Assembly (NCBI RefSeq): GCF_000148585.2
Contig: NZ_CP028414.1
Span: 549,501 to 613,500 of the forward strand
DNA: 64,000 nt
From: Streptococcus mitis NCTC 12261
GTDB taxonomy: Bacteria; Bacillota; Bacilli; Lactobacillales; Streptococcaceae
Direction of reading: 5' to 3'
Numbering within the stretch: the first letter of the stretch is position 1; the number at the start of each line of letters is the position of its first letter. The position numbers and the translations under genes are program-made. This document shows positions 1 through 8,058 of the stretch, piece after piece. Under the pieces are notes generated by a model. The model had not been told where the DNA came from. It saw only the letters and a list, made by a program, of their open reading frames with translations, and made no database searches.

Positions 1-2
1 AT

Positions 3-392
3 ATCAAACCTGTTGAGCCAAACTTCCTCAGAAGATCCATGCTTCGTGCTCTACCAAGTGCTCTCATGGTTGTGTTCAGCGTTCTTTTTGTGAAAATATT
101 TGGAAGTAGCCAAGGTTGGTCTGAGTTAGAAATCTCAACTCTACTCTATTATCTCTTGGGGTCAATTGGTTTCTTATCCGTATTTAGAGCCTGCATGCCA
201 TTTACCCTATGGCGTGTCCTCTTGATTGTTTGGTCAGTAGGAGGCTTCCTAGCTACAGCTCTCTTCCCAAGAATTCAAAAACTACTTGAAATTTCAACCT
301 TAACAGGACAAACATTACCTGTTTATGGTGTCATGATGTTGGTCTTTACCGTGATTTTCATTTTGACCAGTCGCTACCAAGCTAGAAAATAA
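3..392 (+). CDS. P-type cation-transporting ATPase, C-terminal part (5' end outside window)
   Basis: The reading frame is open from the left edge, so this is the tail of a longer gene. The visible 129 residues begin IKPVEPNFLRR and then form about four hydrophobic segments separated by short charged loops, ending in a basic tail (SRYQARK). This resembles the C-terminal membrane domain of P-type cation ATPases, where a charged 'P..NFLRRS' stretch precedes the last helices. The phosphorylation (DKTG) and hinge motifs would lie upstream and cannot be seen, so the family call is an inference and the ion is unknown. A good terminator follows directly, so this ends its transcription unit. Confidence 0.6.
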   Translation: MKPVEPNFLRRSMLRALPSALMVVFSVLFVKIFGSSQGWSELEISTLLYYLLGSIGFLSVFRACMPFTLWRVLLIVWSVGGFLATALFPRIQKLLEISTLTGQTLPVYGVMMLVFTVIFILTSRYQARK

Positions 393-393
393 A

Positions 394-426
394 GAAAGGC
401 TGCAATCTGTGGATTGCGGTCTTTTT
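394..426 (+). terminator. Rho-independent terminator after the ATPase gene
   Basis: A 10-bp stem (GGCTGCAATC with GATTGCGGTC, including G-T pairs) and a short loop are followed by TTTTT. It starts directly after the stop codon of the ATPase frame. Confidence 0.85.
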
Positions 427-492
427 AGGTACAAGATTGCCAGCTGAAATGTGGTATAATAAGAGGTAATAGAGTTTGGAAAGTGAGAGAAG

Positions 493-1170
493 ATGATTTC
501 AAAGAGATTAGAATTAGTGGCTTCCTTTGTGCCACAGGGAGCCATTTTACTAGATGTGGGGAGTGACCATGCTTATCTGCCTATCGAGTTGGTCGAAAGA
601 GGACAAATCAAAAGTGCCATTGCAGGTGAGGTTGTAGAAGGTCCCTACCAGTCCGCGGTTAAAAATGTTGAAAGTCACGGGTTAAAGGAGAAAATCCAAG
701 TCCGTTTAGCAAATGGCTTGGCAGCCTTTGAAGAGGTAGATAAGGTATCGGTCATTACCATTGCTGGTATGGGTGGTCGTTTGATTGCCAGGATTTTAGA
801 AGAAGGCTTGGACAAGTTAGCTAATGTAGAGCGTTTAATCCTCCAACCCAATAATCGTGAAGACGACTTGCGTATCTGGCTACAAGAGAACGAATTTCAG
901 ATTGTAGCTGAAAGTATCTTAGAAGAGGCTGGCAAGTTTTACGAGATTTTGGTGGTGGAAGCAGGACAAATGAAGCTATCAGCTAGTGATGTTCGCTTTG
1001 GTCCCTTCTTGTCCAAAGAGGTCAGTCCAGTCTTTGTCCAAAAATGGCAAAAAGAAGCTGTTAAGCTAGAGTTTGCCCTCGGACAAATCCCAGAAAAAAA
1101 TCTGGAAGAACGTCAAGTTCTAGTAGATAAAATTCAAGCCATCAAGGAGGTTCTCCATGTTAGCAAGTGA
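493..1170 (+). CDS. trmK: tRNA (adenine22-N1)-methyltransferase TrmK
   Basis: Predicted to methylate N1 of adenine 22 in the D-loop of tRNAs using S-adenosylmethionine. The 225 residues match the TrmK (YqfN) family length. The N-terminal SAM site is seen as [15 protein letters not shown] (about residues 19-33), followed by [15 protein letters not shown] and [11 protein letters not shown], which are hallmarks of this family. A helical C-terminal part follows. The gene overlaps the next gene (Nif3-like) by 14 bp, the same trmK-nif3 pairing as yqfN-yqfO in Bacillus, so the two are translationally coupled. A TATAAT box lies at 455-460, leaving a short leader. No oddities seen. Confidence 0.9.
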   Translation: MISKRLELVASFVPQGAILLDVGSDHAYLPIELVERGQIKSAIAGEVVEGPYQSAVKNVESHGLKEKIQVRLANGLAAFEEVDKVSVITIAGMGGRLIARILEEGLDKLANVERLILQPNNREDDLRIWLQENEFQIVAESILEEAGKFYEILVVEAGQMKLSASDVRFGPFLSKEVSPVFVQKWQKEAVKLEFALGQIPEKNLEERQVLVDKIQAIKEVLHVSK

Positions 1171-1954
1171 AGTGATTAATGCGTATGAAGCCTTTTGCCC
1201 TCAGGAATTTTCCATGGAGGGAGACAGTCGTGGTCTGCAAATTGGTACTTTAGACAAGGATATCCAAAGGGTCATGGTGGCTCTCGATATTCGTGAAGAA
1301 ACGGTGGTTGAAGCCATTGAAAAGGGTGTAGACTTGATTATTGTCAAGCATGCGCCGATTTTCCGTCCCATCAAGGATTTGGTAGCTAGCCGTCCACAAA
1401 ATCAGATTTACATTGATCTCATCAAGCATGACATTGCAGTTTATGTAAGTCATACCAATATTGACATCGTTGAAAATGGTCTCAATGACTGGTTCTGTCA
1501 GATGTTAGGTATCGAGGAAACGACTTATCTGCAGGAAACAGGCTCTGAACGTGGGATTGGACGTATTGGAAATATTCAACCTCAGACATTTGAGGAATTG
1601 GCCCAACATGTCAAGCAAGTCTTTGGTCTAGATAGCCTTCGATTGGTGCATTATCAAGAGAGAGATTTGCAGAATCCTATTTCAAGAGTGGCCATCTGTG
1701 GTGGTAGCGGGCAGTCTTTCTATAAGGATGCTTTAGCTAAAGGAGCGGATGTCTATATCACTGGTGATATTTACTACCACACTGCCCAGGATATGTTGTC
1801 TGATGGCTTGTTGGCATTGGACCCAGGTCACTATATTGAAGTGCTTTTTGTGGAAAAAATTTCTGCACTCCTTACTCAATGGAAGGCTGAAAATGGCTGG
1901 ACAATTGATATTGTACCTAGTCAAGCATCGACCAATCCTTTCCACCATATCTAG
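1157..1954 (+). CDS. Nif3-like dinuclear metal centre hexameric protein (DUF34/YqfO)
   Basis: A 265-residue member of the Nif3/DUF34 family. These proteins form rings with a two-metal site in each subunit. Their cellular role is unsettled; GTP cyclohydrolase-like or metal-insertase roles have been proposed. Visible motifs are VKHAPIFRP with His65, [34 protein letters not shown] and GHYIEVLF. The first His of the usual HHP metal motif is replaced by Lys (KHAP). It starts inside the end of trmK, where GGAGG about 8 nt upstream gives a good ribosome site. This is the short form without the PII-like insert of some Bacillus homologues. Confidence 0.85.
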   Translation: MLASEVINAYEAFCPQEFSMEGDSRGLQIGTLDKDIQRVMVALDIREETVVEAIEKGVDLIIVKHAPIFRPIKDLVASRPQNQIYIDLIKHDIAVYVSHTNIDIVENGLNDWFCQMLGIEETTYLQETGSERGIGRIGNIQPQTFEELAQHVKQVFGLDSLRLVHYQERDLQNPISRVAICGGSGQSFYKDALAKGADVYITGDIYYHTAQDMLSDGLLALDPGHYIEVLFVEKISALLTQWKAENGWTIDIVPSQASTNPFHHI

Positions 1955-1970
1955 TTAGAAAGTGAAAACA

Positions 1971-3074
1971 ATGAAAAAAGTTGCCATTATTGGAGCAGGA
2001 ATTGTGGGAGCAACAGCTGCCTACTACCTCTCTAAAGAAAGTGACCTAGAAGTAACCGTCTTTGACCATGGACAAGGTCAGGCTACCAAGGCCGCAGCGG
2101 GAATTATCAGTCCTTGGTTTTCCAAACGTCGCAATAAAGCCTGGTACAAAATGGCGCGCTTGGGGGCTGACTTTTATGTGGATTTGTTGGCTGATTTAGT
2201 GAAGTCAGGGAAAGAAATTGACTTTTACCAGCGTTCGGGAGTCTTTCTCCTGAAAAAGGATAAAACTAAGTTGGAAGAACTCTATCAACTAGCCCTCCAG
2301 CGTAGAGAAGAATCTCCTTTGATAGGCCGGTTAGCCATTCTGGACCAAGCATCAGCTAACGAATTATTCCCTGGTTTGCAGGGATTTGACCGTCTGCTCT
2401 ATGCTTCTGGTGGAGCGAGAGTAGATGGTCAACTCTTGGTGACTCGTTTGCTAGAAGCCAGTCAGGTCAAGCTGGTCAAAGAAAAAGTGAGTCTGACACC
2501 TTTAACATCGGGTTACCAGATTGACGAAGAGGTGTTTGATCAGGTTATTTTGGCGACGGGAGCTTGGTTGGGACATCTGTTAGAGCCTTTAGGTTATGAA
2601 GTAGATGTTCGTCCCCAAAAGGGGCAACTCCGAGATTATCAGCTGGCCCAAGACATGGAAGCTTACCCTGTTGTTATGCCAGAAGGGGAGTGGGATTTGA
2701 TTCCTTTTGCAGGTGGGAAATTGTCCTTAGGTGCTACTCATGAAAATGACATGGGATTTGATTTGACGGTAGATGAAACTTTACTCCAGAAAATGGAGGA
2801 GGCAGCCTTGCCTCACTACCCAACCTTGGCAGAAGCGAAATCATCTGGTGAACGTGTGGGAATCCGTGCCTATACCAGTGATTTCTCTCCTTTCTTTGGA
2901 GAGGTTCCAGAATTGTCAGGTGTCTATTCAGCCAGTGGACTAGGTTCATCAGGCCTCACAACGGGTCCTATCATTGGCTACCATCTAGCTCAACTGATTC
3001 AAGGCAAGGAGTTGACCTTGGACCCTCTAAACTACCCAATTGAAAACTATGTCAAACGAGTAAAAAGCGAATAA
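1971..3074 (+). CDS. FAD-dependent oxidoreductase, DAO/glycine-oxidase-like family
   Basis: A 367-residue flavoprotein of the D-amino-acid oxidase superfamily. The N-terminus carries the dinucleotide fold VAIIGAGIVGATAAYYL, and the C-terminal part has YSASGLGSSGLTTGPIIG, typical of the FAD-binding second half of DAO proteins. It would oxidise an amine or amino acid; the substrate cannot be read from the sequence. The ATG at 1971 is chosen over an in-frame GTG at 1962 because it starts directly at the conserved fold. It lies 16 nt after the nif3 stop and is probably co-transcribed. Its TAA stop (3072-3074) is also the left target duplication of a BOX element, so the insertion abuts the coding end. 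Confidence 0.8.
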   Translation: MKKVAIIGAGIVGATAAYYLSKESDLEVTVFDHGQGQATKAAAGIISPWFSKRRNKAWYKMARLGADFYVDLLADLVKSGKEIDFYQRSGVFLLKKDKTKLEELYQLALQRREESPLIGRLAILDQASANELFPGLQGFDRLLYASGGARVDGQLLVTRLLEASQVKLVKEKVSLTPLTSGYQIDEEVFDQVILATGAWLGHLLEPLGYEVDVRPQKGQLRDYQLAQDMEAYPVVMPEGEWDLIPFAGGKLSLGATHENDMGFDLTVDETLLQKMEEAALPHYPTLAEAKSSGERVGIRAYTSDFSPFFGEVPELSGVYSASGLGSSGLTTGPIIGYHLAQLIQGKELTLDPLNYPIENYVKRVKSE

Positions 3075-3267
3075 TACTCAATGAAAATCAAAGAACAAAC
3101 TAGGAAACTAGCTGCAGGCTGCTCAAAGCACTGCTTTGAGGTTGTGGATAGAACTGACGAAGTCAGCTCAAAACACTGTTTTGAGGTTGTGGATAGAACT
3201 GACGAAGTCAGTAACATATATATGGCAAGGCGACGTTGACATGGTTTGAAGAGATTTTCAAAGAGTA
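3075..3267 (-). repeat. BOX element (C-B-B-A as read on the plus strand)
   Basis: A BOX repeat in reverse orientation. The plus strand starts TACTCAATGAAAATCAAAG (boxC end), carries two boxB-like units rich in GACGAAGTCAG and CTGTTTTGAGG, and finishes with the boxA end containing GGCAAGGCGACG and GAGTA. It is flanked by TAA on both sides (3072-3074 and 3268-3270), a 3-bp target duplication. The left copy is the stop codon of the upstream oxidoreductase gene. Confidence 0.93.
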
Positions 3268-3310
3268 TAAGCATTTTACTGAAATTTTATCCTACCCTCT
3301 AGGATGGCAA

Positions 3311-3339
3311 ATGACATTCCCTATCAAAAATGGTAAAAT
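3311..3339 (+). promoter_or_regulatory. galE promoter
   Basis: ATGACA at 3311-3316 and TAAAAT at 3334-3339 are separated by 17 bp, with TGG directly before the -10 (extended -10). It lies just downstream of the BOX element, which is therefore outside the galE transcript. Confidence 0.6.
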
Positions 3340-3372
3340 AAGAAAAAATAATCCGAGAATCGAGGAAAAAAG

Positions 3373-4392
3373 ATGCAAGAAAAGATTTTGGTAACGGGTG
3401 GAGCAGGTTTTATCGGAACCCACACTGTTATTGAGTTAATCCAAGCAGGTCATCAGGTTGTTGTGGTGGATAACCTTGTGAATAGTAATAGAAAAAGTTT
3501 AGAAGTTGTTGAAAGAATCACAGGAGTTGAAATTCCGTTTTATGAGGCAGATATCCGTGATACAGATACTCTTCGTGATATTTTCAAGCAAGAAGAACCA
3601 ACAGGGGTCATTCACTTTGCTGGTTTGAAGGCTGTTGGTGAATCTACCCGTATTCCTCTTGCCTACTATGACAACAATATCGCTGGAACTGTTAGTCTTT
3701 TGAAGGTCATGGAAGAAAACAACTGTAAAAACATTATTTTCAGTTCTTCTGCGACAGTTTACGGAGATCCTCATACAGTGCCAATCTTGGAAGATTTCCC
3801 ACTTTCAGTGACCAATCCATACGGCCGTACTAAGCTTATGCTAGAGGAAATTTTGACCGATATCTATAAGGCGGACTCAGAATGGAATGTGGTCTTACTT
3901 CGTTATTTCAACCCAATCGGAGCTCATGAGAGCGGAGATTTGGGAGAAAATCCAAACGGTATTCCAAACAATCTCTTGCCATATGTGACTCAAGTAGCCG
4001 TTGGAAAATTAGAGCAAGTGCAAGTGTTTGGAGACGATTACGATACGGAAGACGGAACTGGTGTTCGTGACTATATCCACGTTGTCGATTTGGCTAAAGG
4101 TCACGTCGCAGCTCTGAAAAAAATCCAAAAAGGTTCAGGCCTAAACGTTTATAACCTTGGAACAGGTAAAGGCTACTCAGTTCTTGAAATTATCCAAAAC
4201 ATGGAAAAAGCGGTGGGACGTCCAATTCCTTACCGTATCGTAGACCGTCGCCCAGGGGATATCGCAGCCTGCTATTCAGATCCTGCAAAAGCCAAAGCAG
4301 AACTGGGCTGGGAAGCAGAATTAGGCATCACCCAAATGTGTGAAGACGCATGGCGTTGGCAAAGCAAGCATCCAAATGGATTTGAAGACTAA
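3373..4392 (+). CDS. galE: UDP-glucose 4-epimerase GalE
   Basis: Interconverts UDP-glucose and UDP-galactose with tightly bound NAD, serving galactose use and supply of galactose for surface polymers. The 339 residues match the family. Visible are the Rossmann motif TGGAGFIGTH near the N-terminus, the catalytic SSSATVYG stretch, the Tyr150-x3-Lys154 pair (YGRTK), RYFNPIGAH and the C-terminal RRPGDIAACYSDP. The ribosome site is GAGG, 10 nt before the ATG. The start of the downstream glycosyltransferase lies 1 nt after the galE stop, so the pair forms an operon and may supply a common glycan pathway (inference). Confidence 0.92.
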   Translation: MQEKILVTGGAGFIGTHTVIELIQAGHQVVVVDNLVNSNRKSLEVVERITGVEIPFYEADIRDTDTLRDIFKQEEPTGVIHFAGLKAVGESTRIPLAYYDNNIAGTVSLLKVMEENNCKNIIFSSSATVYGDPHTVPILEDFPLSVTNPYGRTKLMLEEILTDIYKADSEWNVVLLRYFNPIGAHESGDLGENPNGIPNNLLPYVTQVAVGKLEQVQVFGDDYDTEDGTGVRDYIHVVDLAKGHVAALKKIQKGSGLNVYNLGTGKGYSVLEIIQNMEKAVGRPIPYRIVDRRPGDIAACYSDPAKAKAELGWEAELGITQMCEDAWRWQSKHPNGFED

Positions 4393-4393
4393 G

Positions 4394-5359
4394 ATGGTGA
4401 TGTCAATCATTGTCCCCTGTTTAAACGAAGAGGAAGTACTTCCTCTTTTTTATCAGGCTTTGGAAGCTTTACTTCCAGATTTGGAAACAGAAATCGAGTA
4501 TGTCTTTGTCGACGATGGATCAAGTGATGGGACCTTGGAACTCTTAAAGACCTATCGGGAGCAAAATTCGGCAGTTCATTATATTTCTTTCTCTCGAAAT
4601 TTTGGCAAAGAAGCAGCTCTGTATGCAGGCTTACAATATGCGACAGGAGATCTGGTGGTCGTGATGGATGCAGACCTCCAGGATCCTCCGAGTATGTTGC
4701 TTGAGATGAAAAATTTACTAGACCAAAATGCAGACTTGGACTGTGTTGGAACACGGAGAACTAGTCGGGAGGGAGAACCTTTCTTTCGCAGTTTCTGTGC
4801 TGATCTCTTTTATGGTTTCATGAAAAAAATTAGTCCAGTAGCCCTGCCGTCAGGTGTTCGTGATTTTCGCATGATGAGAAGATCTGTAGTCGATGCTATT
4901 TTAAGCTTGACTGAGTCCAATCGCTTTTCGAAGGGGCTCTTTGCCTGGGTCGGTTTTAAAACCCACTATCTGGACTATCCAAATGTCGAAAGGCAGGCTG
5001 GCAAGACCAGTTGGAGTTTTAGGCAACTCTTTTTCTACTCCATTGAAGGGATTGTTAACTTTTCAGATTTTCCCTTGATTATCGCCTTTGTGGCTGGTCT
5101 CCTATCTTGTTTTATTTCTCTGCTTATGACCTTTTTTGTTGTGGTTCGGACTCTCATTTTGGGCAATCCGACATCAGGTTGGACCTCTCTGATGGCTGTT
5201 ATTCTCTTTCTCGGAGGGATTCAACTCTTGACCATTGGGATTCTCGGCAAGTATATTAGTAAGATTTATCTAGAGACTAAAAAAAGACCACTTTATCTCG
5301 TCAAAGAAAAAAGTGACCTTCCTGATTTTACAGAAAAAAATAAAGAGAAAAGACTATAA
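4394..5359 (+). CDS. GT2-family membrane glycosyltransferase (bactoprenol glucosyltransferase-like)
   Basis: A family 2 glycosyltransferase of about 321 residues. The GT-A domain shows SIIVPCLNEEEVLP, FVDDGSSDGT, SRNFGKEAAL and the metal-binding DADLQD. The C-terminus has two hydrophobic segments (around PLIIAFVAGLLSCFISLL and AVILFLGGIQLLTIGILG), the layout of enzymes that load a sugar onto undecaprenyl phosphate (GtrB/DPM1-like). Start choice: ATG at 4394 or 4400; earlier codons lie inside galE. It is coupled to galE. The sugar and final acceptor are unknown; a role in wall or teichoic acid decoration is inference. Confidence 0.8.
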   Translation: MVMSIIVPCLNEEEVLPLFYQALEALLPDLETEIEYVFVDDGSSDGTLELLKTYREQNSAVHYISFSRNFGKEAALYAGLQYATGDLVVVMDADLQDPPSMLLEMKNLLDQNADLDCVGTRRTSREGEPFFRSFCADLFYGFMKKISPVALPSGVRDFRMMRRSVVDAILSLTESNRFSKGLFAWVGFKTHYLDYPNVERQAGKTSWSFRQLFFYSIEGIVNFSDFPLIIAFVAGLLSCFISLLMTFFVVVRTLILGNPTSGWTSLMAVILFLGGIQLLTIGILGKYISKIYLETKKRPLYLVKEKSDLPDFTEKNKEKRL

Positions 5360-5416
5360 TTTTGCATGGAAATATGCTAAACTAGAAGGAGTGGAACGTT
5401 CTTGTCGATATTAGAG

Positions 5417-5614
5417 TTAATCTTTAATCAAGGCACGTGTCGGACAGTTTCTAACAGCTTCTACGACGTCCTGGCTAGGAGAGATTTCTTTTTCTAGTTG
5501 GTCAGGGTCATCGTAAAAACGCACGATTCCATTATCGTGGTAATCAAATAATTCAGAATAAGTTTGGCAAAGACCACAGGCAATGCAGCGTTCAGGTATA
5601 AGTGTGATTTTCAT
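5417..5614 (-). CDS. fer: Ferredoxin, single [4Fe-4S]-type cluster
   Basis: A 65-residue acidic electron carrier. Cluster ligands are visible as CIACGLC (Cys10, 13, 16) and a distant NCP (about Cys57), which is the one-cluster pattern of short Gram-positive ferredoxins. It is on the minus strand between two plus-strand units. The ATG at 5614 is chosen because the upstream in-frame extension to 5680 is hydrophobic and not family-like, and would overlap the divergent LysM gene. Redox partners are not evident from the neighbours. Confidence 0.85.
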   Translation of the reverse strand: MKITLIPERCIACGLCQTYSELFDYHDNGIVRFYDDPDQLEKEISPSQDVVEAVRNCPTRALIKD

Positions 5615-5659
5615 ATTTATATTGTAATAAGAAAAGTAAAAAAAACCAAGGAGTAAGGT

Positions 5660-6151
5660 ATGGCAAAAGAACCGTGGCAAGAAGATATTTATGAGAATCA
5701 GGAAGAAACAAGATCAGAACGTCGTAAGAGAGAACAAGGTGGAGGAGTGCTGGCTAATCGTATCTTGACTATTTTAGCAAGTATTTTCTTTGTGATTGTA
5801 GTCGTGATGATTATTGTTCTTATCTATCTTTCATCGGGTGGGAGTAATCGCACAGCAGCCTTGAAAGATTTTCACGATTCAGATACAAAAGTAGAGCAAG
5901 TTTCTTCTACTTCTAGTAGTAGTTCAGAGCAGGCATCTTCTAGTTCAGAGGAGAAGGTAGAAGAGTCATCTAGTAGCTCAGAACATCCAACTGATCCAGA
6001 AGGAACTACAAAAGTTATGGCTGGAGAAGGAGAAGCAGCTATTGCCGCTCGTGCAGGAATCTCGATTGCTCAGTTAGAGGCTTTGAATCCTGGCCATATG
6101 GCTACAGGATCTTGGTTTGCTAATCCTGGAGATGTGATTAAGACTAGATAG
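5660..6151 (+). CDS. Membrane-anchored LysM-like protein with serine-rich linker
   Basis: A 163-residue protein. A charged cytoplasmic head (residues 1-30, rich in E, R and K) leads to one transmembrane helix (about 32-55, ILTILASIFFVIVVVMIIVL), then a long Ser/Glu-rich outer linker (about 75-110) and a C-terminal LysM-type module (GEGEAAIAARAGISIAQLEALNPGH through NPGDVIKTR). The layout suggests a wall-facing peptidoglycan-binding anchor. A ribosome site (AAGGAG) precedes the ATG. It sits 9 nt before cmk and is probably co-transcribed; a functional link to cmk is not apparent. Confidence 0.8.
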   Translation: MAKEPWQEDIYENQEETRSERRKREQGGGVLANRILTILASIFFVIVVVMIIVLIYLSSGGSNRTAALKDFHDSDTKVEQVSSTSSSSSEQASSSSEEKVEESSSSSEHPTDPEGTTKVMAGEGEAAIAARAGISIAQLEALNPGHMATGSWFANPGDVIKTR

Positions 6152-6160
6152 GAGTCATAA

Positions 6161-6832
6161 ATGAAGACGATTCAAATTGCTATTGACGGTCCTGCTTCAA
6201 GTGGCAAGAGTACGGTCGCAAAGATTATTGCCAAGGATTTTGGATTCACCTACCTAGATACAGGTGCTATGTATCGTGCAGCGACCTACATGGCTCTCAG
6301 GAACCAATTAGGAGTTGAACAAGTTGAAGAACTTTTAGCCTTATTGGACCAGCATCCAATCAGTTTTGGACGCTCAGAAACTGGAGAACAACTTGTCTTT
6401 GTAGGAGATGTGGATATTACCCATCCTATCCGTGAAAATGAAGTGACCAATCATGTTTCAGCTATTGCAGCAATTCCTGAAGTACGAGAGAAACTAGTTT
6501 CTCTCCAACAAGAGATTGCCCAGCAAGGTGGGATTGTCATGGACGGTCGCGATATTGGGACTGTTGTATTGCCACAAGCAGAATTGAAAATTTTCCTAGT
6601 AGCTTCGGTAGATGAAAGAGCAGAGCGCCGTTACAAGGAAAATATTGCCAAGGGAATTGAAACAGACCTTGAAACTCTAAAAGAGGAAATTGCTGCGCGT
6701 GACTACAAGGATAGTCATCGTGAGACTTCGCCTCTCAAACAAGCAGAGGATGCTGTCTACCTTGATACAACTGGCTTGAACATTCAAGAAGTAGTTGAAA
6801 AAATCAAAGCAGAAGCTAAAAAAAGAATGTAG
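6161..6832 (+). CDS. cmk: Cytidylate kinase
   Basis: Phosphorylates CMP and dCMP to the diphosphates using ATP in pyrimidine salvage and DNA precursor supply. The 223 residues fit the bacterial family. Visible are the P-loop [13 protein letters not shown] at the N-terminus, [10 protein letters not shown], the [11 protein letters not shown] motif and the lid region (ERRYKE ... ARDYKDS). AGGAG lies just upstream of the ATG. It is the last gene of its unit, with a terminator right after it. Confidence 0.95.
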   Translation: MKTIQIAIDGPASSGKSTVAKIIAKDFGFTYLDTGAMYRAATYMALRNQLGVEQVEELLALLDQHPISFGRSETGEQLVFVGDVDITHPIRENEVTNHVSAIAAIPEVREKLVSLQQEIAQQGGIVMDGRDIGTVVLPQAELKIFLVASVDERAERRYKENIAKGIETDLETLKEEIAARDYKDSHRETSPLKQAEDAVYLDTTGLNIQEVVEKIKAEAKKRM

Positions 6833-6840
6833 ATGTAGAA

Positions 6841-6868
6841 AAGCCGATAGATTGATATCGGTTTTTTT
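6841..6868 (+). terminator. Rho-independent terminator after cmk
   Basis: CCGATA (6844-6849) pairs with TATCGG (6856-6861), followed by a run of seven T. Confidence 0.85.
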
Positions 6869-6874
6869 CTATAT

Positions 6875-6903
6875 TTGTCAAAATGCTGATTTTAAGGTAT
6901 AAT
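6875..6903 (+). promoter_or_regulatory. phnA promoter
   Basis: TTGTCA (6875-6880), a 17-bp spacer and TATAAT (6898-6903): a near-consensus SigA promoter about 60 nt ahead of the phnA start. Confidence 0.85.
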
Positions 6904-6962
6904 AGTTGCTGTTCGAGAAATTTTGATTTTCAAAGAATAGTGAATGATGATAAGGAGAAACC

Positions 6963-7301
6963 ATGAACAACCTACCAAATTGCCCAAAATGTAACTCAGA
7001 GTATGTCTACGAAGACGGTGCCCTACTGGTTTGCCCAGAGTGTGCTTATGAGTGGAATCCTGCTGAAGTTGCAGATGTAGAAGAGGGTCTTGTTGCTATC
7101 GATGCCAACGGGAATAAATTGGCTGACGGTGATACAGTAACTCTCATCAAGGACTTAAAAGTAAAAGGTGCGCCAAAAGATTTGAAACAAGGGACGCGCG
7201 TGAAGAATATCCGCATCGTAGAAGGCGACCACAATATCGACTGTAAAATCGATGGCTTCGGTGCCATGAAACTCAAATCAGAGTTTGTGAAGAAAATTTA
7301 A
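6963..7301 (+). CDS. phnA: PhnA/YjdM-family zinc-ribbon protein
   Basis: A 112-residue PhnA (YjdM) family protein. The N-terminal zinc ribbon is seen as [13 protein letters not shown] followed by CPEC, and the C-terminal SH3-like domain includes [15 protein letters not shown] and [16 protein letters not shown]. Despite its historical name it is not shown to break down phosphonates; a zinc or stress role has been suggested for homologues. AAGGAG precedes the ATG and a strong promoter lies upstream. The next gene starts 2 nt after the stop, so the two are probably co-transcribed. Confidence 0.88.
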   Translation: MNNLPNCPKCNSEYVYEDGALLVCPECAYEWNPAEVADVEEGLVAIDANGNKLADGDTVTLIKDLKVKGAPKDLKQGTRVKNIRIVEGDHNIDCKIDGFGAMKLKSEFVKKI

Positions 7302-7303
7302 GC

Positions 7304-7933
7304 ATGTCAAAACACTATAAACTTGTATTTTATAGCCGTATCTTCTTGTTTCTAGCGGCTTTTACGGGAGTTTATCTTGAAATCGCCAAGCATGGTGGAT
7401 TTGGGATGTTACTCTATTATACGGTTCTGTCCAACCTTTTAGTCGCGATTTTTACGCTCTATCTCCTAAAGGTTATGAGCCGTTTAGGTGAAAACTGGCA
7501 AAGACCAAGTCTCTTGCGCTTAAAAGGTGGGGTCACCATGAGTATCATGATTACCTGTGTGATTTACCATTTCCTTTTAGCGCCTATTGCGACTAATTTC
7601 TATACTCTAGAAAATTTCCTTTGCCACTATATCGTTCCCCTCTGGTTTTTAGCAGATACCCTCTTTTTTGACAAACAGGGTCAATACAAGATTTGGGACC
7701 CAATTGTGTGGACGATTTTACCCTTGCTGTATATGATTTTTGCTCTTTTTAATGGCTTGGTATTGAAACTTGATGTTCCTAATTCTAAGGTCAGTCCCTT
7801 CCCGTACTTCTTTTTGAATGTGAACAAGGGTTGGGATGTCGTGTTCAAGTGGTGTCTGATTATCTTTGTTGCTTATATGGTGGCAGGATTTATCTTCTAC
7901 TTTATTAAGCAAATCAAGAGAAAATCATCCTAA
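7304..7933 (+). CDS. Pr6Pr-type integral membrane protein
   Basis: A 209-residue protein with about six hydrophobic segments, a lysine-rich C-terminus (IKQIKRKSS), and features of the Pr6Pr / FAR-17a-like membrane family of streptococci: TVLSNLLVAIFTLY, ITCVIYHFLLAP and LCHYIVPLWFLADTLFFD. The conserved His and Asp in membrane segments hint at an enzyme or transporter, but no function is assigned. It follows phnA by 2 nt without a strong ribosome site of its own, so translational coupling is likely. Confidence 0.7.
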   Translation: MSKHYKLVFYSRIFLFLAAFTGVYLEIAKHGGFGMLLYYTVLSNLLVAIFTLYLLKVMSRLGENWQRPSLLRLKGGVTMSIMITCVIYHFLLAPIATNFYTLENFLCHYIVPLWFLADTLFFDKQGQYKIWDPIVWTILPLLYMIFALFNGLVLKLDVPNSKVSPFPYFFLNVNKGWDVVFKWCLIIFVAYMVAGFIFYFIKQIKRKSS

Positions 7934-7959
7934 GACACAAGGGATTCATTTTCGAGTTT

Positions 7960-7996
7960 AAGAAGGAGTCTGTACACTAAAGAGGCTTCTTCTTTT
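7960..7996 (+). terminator. Terminator between the Pr6Pr gene and the MFS gene
   Basis: AAGAAGGAGTCT and AGGCTTCTTCTT form a stem with two imperfect positions and an 11-nt loop, followed by a T-rich tail. Confidence 0.7.
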
Positions 7997-8058
7997 CTTG
8001 CTTGTTTGATGACTATCAAAAAAGTAGAAGATTAAGAGAAAATATAGAAAGAGATTTC

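Noticed and set aside
3236-3271. TTGACA inside the BOX element as a galE promoter
   Set aside because: The nearest TATAAG is 24 bp away; a better promoter (3311-3339) lies downstream.
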